Origin: Adiantum capillus-veneris
Lineage: Eukaryota; Streptophyta; Polypodiopsida; Polypodiales; Pteridaceae
Length of the DNA stretch: 64,000 nt
Direction of reading: 5' to 3'
Assembly (NCBI GenBank): GCA_014529385.2
Contig: CM043963.1
Span: 98,221,912-98,285,911 of the forward strand
The position numbers and the translations under genes are program-made. The notes beneath the pieces were generated by a model. That model saw nothing but the letters and a program-made list of their open reading frames with translations. It did not search any database and was not told where the DNA came from. This document shows, piece after piece, positions 1-12,399 of this stretch. Position 1 is the stretch's first letter. Each line of letters opens with the position of its first letter.

Positions 1-549
1 TTCTTGCATGCAAACACCAGAGTCATCAGCCACTAGTTAGCCTCAATGTAAGTCCTTTCTTTCGGGTTGATTACTTGACTATCAAAGTAAATAGGCTTGT
101 AGCATCTCCCCACTTTCTGCATCAAAATAGAACCTATGGAAATTGTGCATACCATCATGGAAACATAAAAAATCATCCTCATTGTTGAAAGGACAAACCG
201 TTGGCACCTGGTAAAGGATTTCCTTCACCTTGTCAAAGGCTCCCTATGCATCTTCAGTCCATCCAAAACCATGAGCCTATTGACTTTTATTAAAGAGGAT
301 ACACGTACTACAAAAGCATTTAAAATAACCTGGACAAATACTTCAGCTTGTGTACAAATGAAGCCAAATACGTCACATTTGTTGGAGGCTCCATCAATAC
401 CAAAGCCTTCACCTTTTTGGGGTCAGCCTCTATACCCTTTTGTGAGACCAGATAACCCAACAGATGAGCCCGTGGTTGAGCCAACTTGCACTTCTTAGGA
501 TTCCATTGACCACCTTTTTCATCTAACCTTCAAAAATACAGCTTCAACT

Positions 550-1150
550 TTGACAAATGATCAATCCTTGAAGTATAGCAACAAGGTCATCCATAAAAAC
601 CCTGATAAACTTACCCAAATATGGCCTAAACACCCTATTCATCCCAATCCTGAAAAGTCACATATGCATTCACCAAACCAAAGGGCATCTTGCAGTAAGC
701 AAAGCAACCCCATTGCAAAATGAAGGTAGTTTTTAAATGGTCCTCCAGAGGAATACCAATCTATAAGTACCCCGAGAAACCATCCATAATCGAATACCTC
801 CCATGAACTGCTACCTAATTTAAAATATCATCTTGAAATAAGGGGTAATGGTTCCGCTTCATAGCAGCATTCAACGGTTTATAATCTACACACACTCTCC
901 ATTTTCCATTCTTCTTTGGTGTTATGACAATAGGAGAAACCCACTCAGACTCTTGCATGGAATAGATGATACATGATTCAAGGAGTTTGTGATATCTTGC
1001 CACAAAGCCTCTTTTTGAATTACTTTTAGCCTTTGCAACTTTTGTGCCCTTGGCTTGTATCCCTCTTTGAGAAAATTTGGTGATCCACCCCTTTGGCTTC
1101 TAGTAGGTCTTTGTACCAAAAATTGGGATGATGCACACAACTCCACATAG
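550..1150 (-). pseudogene. Reverse transcriptase fragment of element F
   Basis: A short open stretch at 815-1003 carries the RT fingers signature SEWVSPIVITPKKNGKWRVC followed by VDYKPLNAA, which is nearly diagnostic for plant Ty3/gypsy RT. Upstream (922-1146, another frame) lies the usual QKEALWQDI-type linker helix. Downstream, across frameshifts, the palm text (TTFILQWGCFAY, MPFGL) and the connection domain can be followed to about 550. The catalytic FxDD region lies in a broken stretch and cannot be read cleanly. The fragment cannot encode an active enzyme. Confidence 0.85.
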
Positions 1151-1379
1151 CCCTCTTTTTCTTAGTTAAATCTTCACCCAACATATTCTCTACTTCTGTT
1201 GCATCTACATATCTTCCTTAGAACTAGAAGAGTCTATGGTGAGTCTAAACATAGTTGTATCAACCTTCAAAATGTCCTCATACCTTTCTTCCTCCTTGGT
1301 ATTGGTATAGCCCTCAACGTATGTTGACTCTAACTCGTACCCATAGCTAGTGCTCGAGTCATCTCCATCACCTCCCACC

Positions 1380-1800
1380 ACAAACGGCTTTCCCTGGTCT
1401 TCAAATCAAGCACCACCTTTCTAGCATTCTCTTTGTCAGGCAAAGTGAAAACTCCACTCTCCCAATATTGCTTAGCTCCAATGCCAAGCAGCCATGGCCT
1501 CCCCAGAATAACAAGCTAGGGAATTTCACATGCTTTCATCACAAAAAATTCAATGAGGCACTCAATTCCTATTAGATTTACCTTCACATCCTGAGCCACC
1601 CCCAACACCTCACCTTGGCATGGTTGGTCATCCTCATTTGCACATTGAACTTGACCATAGTTTTGACACATATATCCTTCATAGCAGCTTCTGTTATGAC
1701 ACAATCCTAGGGCCCACCATCAATGTATGCATGTACTTGCATCTTCTTCTCAATTAGTAGATCAACAATAGGAATTACATCCACTAGATTTCCTACCTTG
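1380..1800 (-). pseudogene. Aspartic protease fragment of element F
   Basis: Minus-strand translation shows a retropepsin C-terminal text (GRPWLLGIGAKQYWESGVF) near 1420-1510, and the open stretch at 1516-1704 covers the preceding beta-strand region (VKVNLIGIECLIEFFV). The active-site D-(S/T/G)-G is expected near 1700-1730 but the frame is damaged there. In Ty3/gypsy elements this domain matures Gag-Pol. Its place between the zinc knuckle and RT is as expected. Confidence 0.7.
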
Positions 1801-2225
1801 AAGGTTAAATTTTGCACCTCATGCACACCTTCTCAAACCTATTAAAGCCTTGTACTAACAATAGTAGACCTCTACCTCCTCAACCTTGGATTTAATGCTA
1901 GAAGTTGTCCAAATATAATGCTAGCCTTTTAACTTTTGACATCACTCACTAGATCATATTTTGGATGACCCCACCCAAGTTTAAAGTTGGATTGCTTGAT
2001 TTCGCAGCGGCTTCTTTCTTTGCTAGACTATGGCTGCTCTCTATCTTCATACACATTCTCCTTGCCTTCGTGATCTCTGGTCTCTCATTTGGTCTCTATC
2101 TCCCTCTCTCCTTGTGCTCTCTTGTTGGCCAGAACATCCATATCTTGCTTATCCACACCGATAATATTCACCCTATGAACTTCATCATTACCTCGTGGAG
2201 CTGGTGATACAGAATTCTCCAGGAG

Positions 2226-2603
2226 CTAGTTGCTCTCTTTGACCATTGAACGGACTTTGCCTTTGCCAAACAACAGGTTCATACCTCCTCTTTCCCTAGG
2301 CTGATGCAGGAAATCTGAAGCATAATGGCCCTCTTTTCCACAAATGTAACATCGGTGAGGCAATGGCTTAGCTTTGCCTCTACCTGCCCTTGGTTGCCCT
2401 CTGTCCATCACACTTAAATGAAGCTCTTGCATTTGCTTAGACAAATCTTGAACAGTACGTACACAATGTTGAGGAATGGTTGCTACACCTTGACTTGCTT
2501 GATTCTCCACTTGGACGTCATCCCTTAGGATCTGGAGTGGGCTAGGAGACATCTCTTCATACCCCAATGCGCCCTGCTCAATCTTCTTCTTGGATGTGCA
2601 CAA
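2226..2603 (-). pseudogene. Gag C-terminal part with CCHC zinc knuckle, element F
   Basis: An open stretch of 125 codons ends in a CX2CX4HX4-type knuckle, CYICGKEGHYASDF, in which the last Cys has become Phe. It is preceded by a glutamine- and basic-rich linker (QPRAGRGKAKPLPH) typical of nucleocapsid. Gag packages element RNA into virus-like particles in the cytoplasm. The N-terminal capsid part is missing upstream of about 2603, so the copy is truncated at its 5' side. Confidence 0.75.
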
Positions 2604-3508
2604 TATTTTTTATTCACATTGTATAAGGTCTTGGACTCATTGGGAGTTTCAAATTGTATATGCTAGAGGGCTCAACTTAATCCCATAGTAGGAAGGCTTG
2701 TGGTGCATGTCTTTATAAGAAAGCCTTTTATGCAAAGAGGCTTCATTCTTGAGGATTCAGTCCATTCTTGGGAGCTCTCTCTTGAGTGATCACTTTATGG
2801 ATGGCCTAGCCTTGAGCTTTATGTCCATGCTTAGAAGGCTATTGCTAATCCTTTGTAATTAGAGAAATATTTTTTAATCTAATCTCTAATTTCTTCATTA
2901 GTCTTAATTCTTCTATATTCCATTATGTCATGAAGTAGTTTCACCTTTTCATTATTCTAGATTTGAGTGTGTGTGTGTGTGTGATGACTTCTTGCTTCTT
3001 GGCCACTCCTATCCTTCTATGAGCACTTGATTTGTCATATTTAACATCTCTAATTAGGTCGATTAACTAGGTTCTAAATCTTGTTATTAGAGTATGTACC
3101 CCTATTGTTTGCTCGTGTGTGGATGGGTTTAATGAGACTCAAGCACCATTCACCCTTGTGTGTGTAGCTTCTGATTAAATACCTTGATTGGCGTGTGGTG
3201 ATTGGAGATGCCAACACCAATGCAATTAGTGTGTGCTTGTCAAGAGTGTGCTTTGAGATTTTAATCTATGGCAAGCCGGACTTGGTAGGCTTATTGTGTG
3301 TAGGTGATGCTTGATTGATGATTATGGTGTGATTAGAGTTAGTGATTCATGGATAATCTCTATTGCATTGGAAGAGCACTCTTGAATCCTCTCATTTGAT
3401 ACATCCAATGATGCTCATGCTTCCATGCCCTAGCCGGGTTGTTGATCCTAGGATTGATAATTTTGTTGGTCTTGGGTTGATTAGGTGATGCTACGATTAT
3501 CCCCAACA
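2604..3508 (+). mobile_element. Probable LTR (plus strand) ending at a primer-binding site; 5' limit not resolved
   Basis: The stretch ends ...ccccaaca, two bases before a tRNA-type primer-binding site at 3511, which is how a 5' LTR ends. A TATA-like motif (tttataag) occurs near 2722. No second copy of this sequence is in the window, so the left boundary and true LTR length are unknown. Calling the whole 0.9 kb LTR is inference from its position between element F and the primer-binding site. Confidence 0.5.
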
Positions 3509-3510
3509 TT

Positions 3511-3528
3511 TGGTGCCGTTTCCAGGGA
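3511..3528 (+). promoter_or_regulatory. Primer-binding site, Athila/Tat style (tRNA-Asp-like)
   Basis: TGGTGCCGTTTCCAGGGA differs by three bases from the TGGCGCCGTTGCCGGGGA that follows the 5' LTR of many plant Athila and Tat elements and pairs with a tRNA 3' end. It lies two bases after an LTR-like ...CA end. The internal region that should follow has no recognisable gag. Confidence 0.6.
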
Positions 3529-6500
3529 TCGATAACTTGAGCTAGTGAGTAGCGGATGTTTGGAATAGAGTAATTTCACTACTAATTTCATTGGTTTTGA
3601 GTGTGTGTAACTCAATTTTGGTTTAATTTGATTATGTGTGAAATAATTGGAAGCTAATTTTTGAGTTATGGATACCCCAAACCCCCAATTTTACTAACTT
3701 CTTACTAACCATTACTAATTTCGCTTCATTTTCGTGCTGATTCTACTAATTTCACGCTAATTTTTACTAATTTTTGACTAACTTTGCTAACCTAACCGCT
3801 AACATTTGATGTGTAATGTATGTTCAATCCCTTATAAAAGGAGGAATCAACACTTTTATCAAGTTCCTTTGTGCTAATACATGCCTAATCTATTGATTTG
3901 AGTGTTTTATTTTTGGCCTACAATGGTCAATTTTTGGGCCAAAATTGGAAGAGCCACACATGTGTGTGCAAGGTGGAATCATGACATGGAGCCAGGATTA
4001 GCTTGGATGCAATCGATTGTAAGTGCATTGGCCTACTCCCTTCAATTTTTGGGTGATTAATTCGATTCCAATGTGTTGCTAATTAGTGCTAAATTTAGGT
4101 GTGTAAATCAATTAACATACTTTGAGAGCCTAATTTGATTGTTTTGGAATAAAATTGATGGTCAATTTCGACTAATGAATGCCGTGTGTGTCAAGATTAA
4201 GCTTCATTTGCAACAAGAATTCATGTATGTGCATAAAAATCATTGTGTGTGTAATGCACCAAAGAGGGAAAAAAAATTGTCAAAAAATTCAAGTGTGTGT
4301 GCACCTTATGCATAGAAATTGAGGAAATTGACAATATGTGGGTGTGCAACCATGCAATGGGTATATATGTCAAGCTAATCCAATCATTGGATATGCTGAG
4401 TTGCCAAAAGAATTGGGCAAAGATTGAGTGTGTGTGCCCAATTCAAGACCACTTGATTTAAAGATTGATGGCCAATTGGGGCACCTAAATGCTTTTTGAT
4501 TGTGAATTGTGCATGAAAAGTGTGTGCAATCATTAGGTATAAGCATAAATTCAATTCCAATTGAGCCAAATTTGAACTTTTGTGCTTAATTTTTGAATGT
4601 GTGCATTGCTTGATTGGGTCAAAATAGTGTTAATTTTTTAGAAATTGAGCATCCATGCATTCATTTATGCTTGATAGAGCGTGCTATTTTAGCATTGCAA
4701 TGTGGAATTGACGGATTAATTTCAAAAAAATTGGTCTAAAATTGGATGTGTGTGTGCCTACTCAATGGCATTCAATATCCAAATGGGATGAATAATTGGT
4801 AGCAATTACCAATTATGATGATTAAAAGACCTAAAGATTGGTGTGTGCATGATTGATCGATTTGGGATTTGAGATGAATTTGACTCAATTTGTGCGTAAT
4901 TGGGGATGATCGAGGTGCAATACCATTACCACATATGCTAAAGTGATTAGATATGGTGTACTTTTAATTTTCCATAATCACGTATGAATGATGAATACAA
5001 ATGGGGTTTGGATGATTAGGGTTATCGAATATGAGCAATTACTTTTGCAATGATTGATAAAGCGAGCTTGGATTGGCTAAATTGATCACTCAAGGGGTGT
5101 ATAGATTAACCAATTGAAGTAACCAAATCCAACTCTGTTCATAAATTTTTTTGAATGCACCAAATGATCTCAAATTGGAAGAAATATGGATGGGAATGAA
5201 TTAATAGCGTGAAAAAATGGAAATAAAATCTTAAAATTTCAATGGGAATCGCACAAATATGTCATTATTGCATGATGTATGGGTAATCCAAGTTGCTTGA
5301 AGAGAATTGGGCATATCGTATGCATGACTTCCAATTGCACCCAAATAAACATGGTACAATTGGATCAAGAAGGAAAATAGATGATTAAAAAGAATTGTGC
5401 ATGGGTTTTGGATTACTTTTATGTGTTTTATGTGCACTAACAATTGAAGATTTTTGTATCTCAATTATTGTTGCATGAATTTTCATGAAAAAACAACATT
5501 GAATGGGGCATGATGAGAAAATTTGGACGTGAATTTGCGAGCATAGGGTACGGGTACTTCCTCTTGCTTGCCTTAAGAGGTAAGCCTCAAGGTCCCTTAT
5601 ATACTCAAGCAAAGCTGAGTTGAGCATCCATAAAGAGCCTCCACGGGCCAAAATGTCACTTATTATTAAAATGACTTAAGAGATCGTTCACGCGCCTGAC
5701 TTAAGTGACTGTTCCTATGCCTATTTGCCGAACTAACTGTACTCTACAAGAGAGGGTATGCAACTATGACCTGCCAAACATGTACGCCTTGCTAGAGGCT
5801 CACAAAGTGCCAGGCTAGGTCCTAAGCTAAACTAAGACTCACGTTAGATTGTAGCAATAGCTACAATCACTCACGTTAGATTGTAGCAATAGCTTGTCCA
5901 CGTGGCTCAAGTGTCACAAACTGATGATGTGGTAGCTCGGACAAGCTCGTGACATGTTAGAACTGTACGGACGATCGCATTTTGCACTGACATGCTGACA
6001 TGCTGACGTGCAAGCAATATAGACTTTTGTATTTTGCATTGTGCCACATGGCAGGCTGCACGGATTTCCATGATTCACGCTGACTGCTTTTTGGGCCAGT
6101 AGCTTTTGAGTTTGCAAGCTTTTCATGGAATAGTTTTTGAGTTTGATGGCCAAGGGCCTTTAAATATGAACCCAAGGCCACTTCTTCCCTTAGTTAGCTG
6201 ACGAGCTTCTGAACAGAAAGGACCCACGGGAGTTGTAACTTTGCTCAAGCATTAATATAAAAATAAATACCAAAAGGGGTGCCAGATTTTGGGGCCAATA
6301 CCTCTGGGCATGGAACTATGTTGGGCCGTGTCGACTCTCTCGTTGTGACTTGGGGTGCCCAAGTCTGTTACATCAAGTGCAATGTGCACATGACAAAGTG
6401 TGTGTGAGCTTTGTGACTTGGCATGCACGCACTTGTCTAGAGAGAGGGGGAAGAAGTGAGTTGAGCTAGCACCTATATTGAGGACCCAAATCTCGGCACA

Positions 6501-6740
6501 AATCAAAGCAAAAATAATGTCGTGAATCACAACGAAAATCTTGCTAACTTATGATGTGGCACTTTCACATGGACTAGCTTTTGGGACTTCATTATGAAAA
6601 CAATTAGCTTTTCTAGCTTTTGGAGTTTAAATTCTTAAAATCGAGGTCTTTTTGGCTTTGTAAAAGCAAGAAGTCCAAGAGCCAATAAAAGGTCCTATTA
6701 GACAGTTTATGGACGAGTGCTCCTCATGGCAGTTGTACCT
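3529..6740. other. AT-rich non-coding stretch, no gene recognised
   Basis: This is presumably the untranslated leader and decayed body of the element whose primer-binding site is at 3511. It is rich in TGTGTG-containing words and short T/A runs, and the short open frames have no recognisable protein content. A short direct duplication (ctcacgttagattgtagcaa) occurs near 5838 and 5870. From about 5540 the base composition becomes more balanced, suggesting a different origin, but no family was recognised. Confidence 0.5.
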
Positions 6741-6745
6741 AATAG

Positions 6746-6838
6746 CATCTAAGAGTAGAGCTATGCCATTTCATACCACAAGGGGCACCTAGTTAGGGGT
6801 GAGTGCATCTAAGAGTAGAGCTATGCCATTTCATATCT
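6746..6838. repeat. Short direct repeat, about 32 bp, two copies 59 bp apart
   Basis: The string beginning gcatctaagagtagagctat occurs at about 6746 and again at about 6805, with the following tgccatttcata also shared. The spacer is unique. No LTR or transposon end is evident, so this is most likely a local duplication. Confidence 0.7.
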
Positions 6839-7079
6839 CTTCTCAAGTGTGGAGATCTTTTTAATTCAGGTATACAACGTTCTAAAGTTGTTTCTAGTCA
6901 TTATTATGTTGGCATGTGGTGCTTTTTCAATAATAGTGTAATCAAAGTGTCACCTATTTTCTTTTCCAACAAGCAAATCATCCTTCATCTAATTACAATT
7001 GGAACTGTGGATGCAGATAAGTATCTATATTTTCTCGTCAGCAAGTTCCAAATTTTATTTGAGACAACCTCCTTCAATG

Positions 7080-8550
7080 ATGCCTCCATTAATGCCTCAA
7101 GTGTTACCTCCTCTTGCACCTTGAGAGCTTCAACTATCATTTGGGAGATTCTTCTGATCTTCTTGGTGGTGTTTTTTGGCAGATGGTTGCACGACCTCCT
7201 ACTACACCACCTTTGTGCCCACCTCCACCATCACCTCATGTATTTCATAGTTGGAGCCCTTATGCTTATCCATATTATCCACCACCATCGACACGTGCCC
7301 TTCCTTAACCAATGGATTTTAAGGACAATGGATCTATAGTCAACTTCTTTACCTTCTTTGAAGTCAAAGATTGGAAGAAAGCCCTATAGTTCTTACAAGA
7401 GTTTGATAGCATTTATTTGCTTAGTAAGTATACTAAAGAATCTAAGATATCTCGTGCAACCGCCTTCCTCAAGGACACTACCATGCAGTAGTGGGGTTCG
7501 TTGTCAACAAAGGGTCATGTTCTGAGGAGATGGAAAGGTTTCAAGAATAATTTTTCATTGCACTTACCCCACATTTCTCTTTGAAGTGCAACTTATTTGA
7601 GAGGGGTAATTTGAAGATGATTTCCATCAAGACTTTAGATGAGTACGATTAGATATTCCCGGATGTGGTATGTGCCGGTCTCTTTCTTTCAAGTCAAACC
7701 CTAGAGAATGAATGTGAGTAGACTATTGGGCTGCCTTCACCATTACAAGAGCATTGTCTTTCATTACAGGGGTAACCACTCTGCAAGATCTCATGGCCAC
7801 AATTGGCTATAAACTAATGAAACGTTACCTTGTTTGCAAAGACTCAAGAGCTTCCTTCTAAGGATCACAACCGACAAAACCAATCTGCTTCTTGAGAACA
7901 ACAAAGTCGTCTCTCAACGTCTTTGACTCTTTACAAAGCAAATGAAACCCTCCAACAAGAAGGGAGATGTTATGGATGCTTTCAAATAGGACATATCATC
8001 AATAATTGTCTCAATAGAACTGATCACTGCTTACATAGCAACCTCTTGCCAAGAAGTCAAAGAATACGTTTGGATTAATTTTAAATGTTTGTGCTTTAAT
8101 TGTTCCAAATTCCTCCAAAGAGTTGTGTAGAGCCTACAAAAAAAATCAAGATACCAAAGCATTTGTATTCTTAGACTCACAATCCATAGAGAAATTTATT
8201 TCCCTTGACCTCATGAAGAATCTGGAGTTGATTATGACCAAGTGGCTTAGAGCTCGAATGCAAGCTCGAAACTAGAGACACTAGTAACTTGACATGAATT
8301 TGACTCACATTAGTAACTATTCGAGGATATCACAGTAAAGTCAATTTTTACATTATGAAGTTGGGACATTGTGATGTTCTATTGGGCATGTCTTGGCATC
8401 ATCAGAACAATGCTAACATTGCCATTGGACAATGCTTTATTACATTGCAACAAGACGAAGCTATCACACTTCTAGTCTTTGAGCGTTTATTCGTATATAA
8501 AGACATCTTGTTGAAGAGTATTACTCGGGCATTTTTTGAACTCGGCTAAC
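7080..8550 (+). mobile_element. Decayed plus-strand Ty3/gypsy gag-protease remnant G
   Basis: A proline-rich gag stretch (7080-7310) is followed in shifting frames by gag capsid text at about 7320-7560 (VKDWKKAL, FLQEFDSIYLL). A complete CCHC knuckle, CYGCFQIGHIINNC, lies near 7968-8010. After it come protease-like text (AFVFLDSQSIEKFIS, about 8160-8205, where the active-site DSG has become DSQ) and the second protease signature DVLLGMSWHH at 8373-8402. No RT follows; the element stops before the 85-bp tandem repeats. It resembles the chromovirus-type gag-PR of element D more than E. Confidence 0.75.
8355..8549 (+). pseudogene. Protease C-terminal fragment, element G
   Basis: This is a 64-codon open stretch with the retropepsin flap-to-C-terminus text GHCDVLLGMSWHHQNNANIA. 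It matches the usual 'D-x-I/V-L-G-x-x-W-L' signature of Ty3/gypsy proteases, while the active-site half lies upstream in another frame. It is not functional as it stands. Confidence 0.7.
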
Positions 8551-8690
8551 CTTGTTTGGACCTCTTTGACCCTTGTTTGGGTACTCTCTAAATTTGATAA
8601 CTCTTTGAATATAGTTGGAATTTATTTGAACTTGTGACTTGATCTAAAGATGGAATCTTTAAGACCCACTCTAACTCTAAGTGGTTTAGG

Positions 8691-8965
8691 ACTGGTGCAA
8701 CAGTTGGACAGAGTCCATAGCCCATTTTGGCGGTTATCTTATGTGGTTGGATAAAATTTTAGGACTCGTACCCAAACCTGGTGTAACAGTTGGACGGAGT
8801 CCAAGACACATTGAAACACTTATTTTGCGCCGTTGGACAAGAGTCTAGGACTGGCAGCCAAACTAGGTGCAACGGAGTTATTTTGTATGGTTAGACAAGA
8901 TTCAAAGACTCTTCCCAGCCTCGTGTAAGAGTTGGACAAAGTCCAGTACCCAGTATGCTGCTTAC
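8691..8965. repeat. Tandem repeat, unit about 85 bp, three to four degenerate copies
   Basis: Units begin near 8691, 8776, 8862 and 8917 with variants of actggtgcaacagttggaca, and contain a second shared word near ttggacaagagtctaggact. The third copy has lost about 30 bp. The array sits between element G and the truncated start of the LINE. No coding potential was seen. Confidence 0.75.
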
Positions 8966-9127
8966 TCAGACCCAACTCAATGGTTGTACACATGTCCAAG
9001 ACCTGTTCTACGTCTTTAGATCGTACCTATCTTCAAGTCAGGGGACCCTATGGAGCCTGGGCACTATCATGATTGGACACACATTGGCACCTTTGTACGC
9101 ATCCATCCTTGGGCAACAGTTGCGTAG

Positions 9128-9815
9128 ATGGGCAGAGAGAGACAGGGTGTACGGGCAGCAGGACGGGTAGGTTTCAGGAGAGGTTTCTCTACTCTTGATC
9201 ATATTCTGACACTTAGAACCATTATTGAAGAGGGGAGATCACATGGGAGACGACTCTATTGTTGCTTTGTGGACTTCCACAAAGCCTTCGATACAATGCC
9301 CAGAGCTAGATTGTACTCTGCAGAGCTAGATTGATGTTTAGACTACAGGAGATCGGGGTACACCAAGAGTTGATCTGGGGGATCACGGCTCAATACAAGT
9401 CAGTAGTGGCCCGGGCATGTACGCACTCCACAGGGGATTTTTGATTGGGTTCACTCCACTATTGGGGTGAAACAGGGTTGCCCGCTATCTCCTACACTAT
9501 TTGGCATGTATGTGGATGAGGTTGCTGACTACATTGAGAGGGATGGTGATAGAGGAGCACAGTTGGCACGGACATGGATCCCACTATTGTTATATGCTGA
9601 TGATAGTGTTGATTTCCGACTCCCTGGAGGGGATGCTGCATCATTTAGATGCTTCGTCTACATTTGCCCACGATAGTGGATTGTCAATTAACCTAGGGAA
9701 AACCAAGGTTATGGTGTTTAACACCACACCACAATGGGTCAAAAGGTTAGCACCCACTTTTACATATGACAAGACACGGTGGAGAATACAAATGTATACA
9801 CCTATCTTGGGGTAG
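9128..9815 (+). pseudogene. LINE reverse transcriptase core
   Basis: Two overlapping frames (9128-9334 and 9467-9815) hold motifs 1 to 5 of a LINE RT. The YADD box is intact at about 9592-9603. The frames between them are broken, and the stretch around 9335-9466 contains stops (WGITAQYKSVVA text still visible). The enzyme would nick target DNA and copy its own mRNA, but endonuclease and frame integrity are both missing. Confidence 0.85.
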
Positions 9816-10126
9816 TCTTCAATGGACCGGCGTTTTCATTGAGGAGAGCAACAGAGACTAGCTTGACGAGAGCTTATGCAGTCTTGGGAGGATTGGAGAA
9901 GATGAACCTCGAACAAAGTTGTGGCTTTTTGACACTCTATTGGCTTCATCTATGCTCTATGAGGTTCATATTTGGGGGGCGTCGGTGGACCACCATAACA
10001 GATTTGGTAGCACTGATGGATGGAGATGTATGGAGAGGCCTCTAGTCCCATAATCTCTCGGATGATTCGAGCTAAGCCGCTAAGGCCTCAATGCCACATG
10101 AGATTATTCGAGTTGAGCTAGCTACC

Positions 10127-10127
<1 letters not shown>

Positions 10128-10160
<33 letters not shown>
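10128..10160 (+). repeat. Poly-C homopolymer, 33 nt, inside the LINE
   Basis: Thirty-three consecutive C residues lie between two stretches that both read as LINE ORF2 (IRAELA before, VEALNRLVSFMHNLWDLP after). In frame it would encode a proline run. Its length is unusual for coding sequence and could reflect either repeat expansion or a base-calling or assembly artefact. Confidence 0.9.
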
Positions 10161-10162
<2 letters not shown>

Positions 10163-10328
10163 GTTGAGGCCCTTAATAGATTAGTTTCCTTCATGCATAA
10201 TTTATGGGACCTCCCAAGAGATAGATATGCTCGGCTAGCCCTTGAGTCATCATGATAGCTAGCACTACAAGGGGACACAACATGTTGGTATGGACAAATG
10301 ACATCATGATTTCAATCCTTTCAGTCAC

Positions 10329-11195
10329 ATGGCTTCAACATGGATAGACTGCCTCTATTCCAGTACTCCTTGGATGCACCTTCCCTCTTTCACACGGACA
10401 GAGACCACTAGGCTTATACGTCAGGATTTGATTCAACTAGACACCAGAAGCACATGGATACAACCGGTACAAGAGTTAGGCACGAAGATGGCTTTCTATA
10501 GAGAGCATCTCCTCCAACTAACAACGGATGGATATGTGATCAGACCGCCCTATATGGACACTGATTTATCCTATGGGATACAATATGTATTGGTCAACTG
10601 CGCACATCATCGCATCAGCTAGAGATTGAGATCGAGATCGGAAGATTTAGGAGAGTACCAACAGAAGCCTGGATATGCCAATTGTCATAAAGAGCCAGGG
10701 TCAGAGTTACATCACATTTGTCATTGTCCGATATACCATGTGATACAAGGCCGATTTCATTGTCTATTCAGAGAGGGCTTTGGACCATTGGCTAAAGTCA
10801 TGAGATATCAGGATCATAGATGCCTCGAGTTGTTTTTGCTAGAGCTGCGCAGACACAAGGAGAGTCTCTTGAGGAGGCCAAGCAATGGGAGACATTCACA
10901 GAGGGAGACCAATAACTTTTTTAGAGCAAGGAGTCAGTACTCATATGAGCATGCTTCACAACAAACTTCAAAGCCCACTTCTACCAGAGGTATATTAGTG
11001 GACATAGCCACCAAGCTCACGAGAGCTCGACACCCACGTCTACGGGGGCGACCACGACATCGACAGAAGCTCCATCAAAGAATTGGGACTATTCTAGCAC
11101 GACATGGGAGACACCAGCACAACTATTTACAAAGGCTAACATTGACAAAGCTCTCTAACGACCAATGCAATACTTTCTCAAACAACGCCCGTTGA
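10329..11195 (+). pseudogene. LINE ORF2 C-terminal region
   Basis: Two adjacent open stretches (97 and 189 codons) are separated by a single stop and frame change at 10623. The first has LIRQDLIQLDTRSTWIQPV. The second has a Cys/His cluster near residues 19-41 followed by LFREGFGPLAKVMRYQD and a basic tail. Similar text follows the RT in LINEs; the role of the Cys/His cluster is probably nucleic-acid binding. The stop marks it as non-functional. Confidence 0.75.
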
Positions 11196-11330
11196 GCATT
11201 CTCGGGTATGGATAATGATGATGATTTCAATATGACGATTTGAGTCTTTAAGTTTACCTAGACATTGGATTAGATCCACAAGGATTGTATCAGATTGTCC
11301 TTTCGAAGACGTTTAATATAACATTTCATT

Positions 11331-12149
<819 letters not shown>

Positions 12150-12386
12150 ATGAAAAGTGTGGTGAAGTTAAGAAGTAAGCCTGTAGTGCAAAAGCTCAGA
12201 AGGCTTGGGGTAGTTCAACAAGAGGCATTGCTCAAAGAGGTAAGGAATTTGCTACAGACAGGTTTCATTTACCCTCTGGAAGACTCAGAGTGGACCACTG
12301 CTCTCTCCAATGGTGGTCACACCAAAGACGGTAAGTGGAGGGTTTGTGTAGACAAGAGGTCAAGAGGAGGATGCTACGTTGATTAA
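12150..12386 (+). pseudogene. Ty3/gypsy reverse transcriptase N-terminal scrap
   Basis: The 78-codon frame contains KPVVQKLRRLGVVQQEALLK and GFIYPLEDSEW, followed by a damaged form of the VTPKKxGKWRVCVD motif (KDGKWRVCVD). It aligns by eye with the same region of element E (AQKLRRVGKIQQEALLTEV). Nothing of the palm domain follows; from 12360 the text becomes a degenerate coiled-coil-like stretch to about 12780 (QLEVLQFDYSKIQSENSILL). It is a fossil fragment. Confidence 0.8.
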
Positions 12387-12399
12387 AGATCAGGAGGAT

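Larger units (their letters stand above)
1..2603 (-). mobile_element. Decayed Ty3/gypsy LTR retrotransposon F, gag to RNase H, cut by window edge
   Basis: Read on the minus strand, the order is gag zinc knuckle (2226-2603), protease (about 1380-1800), reverse transcriptase (about 550-1150) and the start of RNase H (1-300), which continues past the left edge. Frames change many times, so this is a dead copy. The domain order PR-RT-RH is that of Ty3/gypsy elements, and the RT resembles that of element E further right. No LTR of this copy was found; on the gag side similarity stops near 2603, where sequence of another element begins. Confidence 0.85.
8985..11198 (+). mobile_element. 5'-truncated non-LTR retrotransposon (LINE): RT and C-terminal Cys/His region
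   Basis: The reverse transcriptase is read across about five frame changes. The N-terminal palm text IMIGHTLAPLYASILGQQL is at 9068-9124. FRRGFSTLDHILTLRTIIEE and CCFVDFHKAFDTMPR are at 9170-9310, the second containing the first catalytic Asp. GCPLSPTLFG lies near 9476-9505 and the catalytic LLYADDSV at 9585-9610. The thumb includes GLSINLGKTKVMVFNT. Open stretches at 10329-10622 and 10626-11195 carry the 3' part with a Cys/His cluster (ANCHKEPGSELHHICHC), as in many LINE ORF2 proteins. No endonuclease domain, 5' end or poly-A tail was found, so this is a truncated dead copy. Confidence 0.88.

Noticed and set aside
6803-7339. 178-codon plus-strand frame
   Set aside because: Text is hydrophobic and His-rich without known motif; the true gag text of element G over 7080-7310 is in a different frame.
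10072-10278. Minus-strand frame with a glycine run
   Set aside because: It is the antisense of the poly-C tract inside the LINE.
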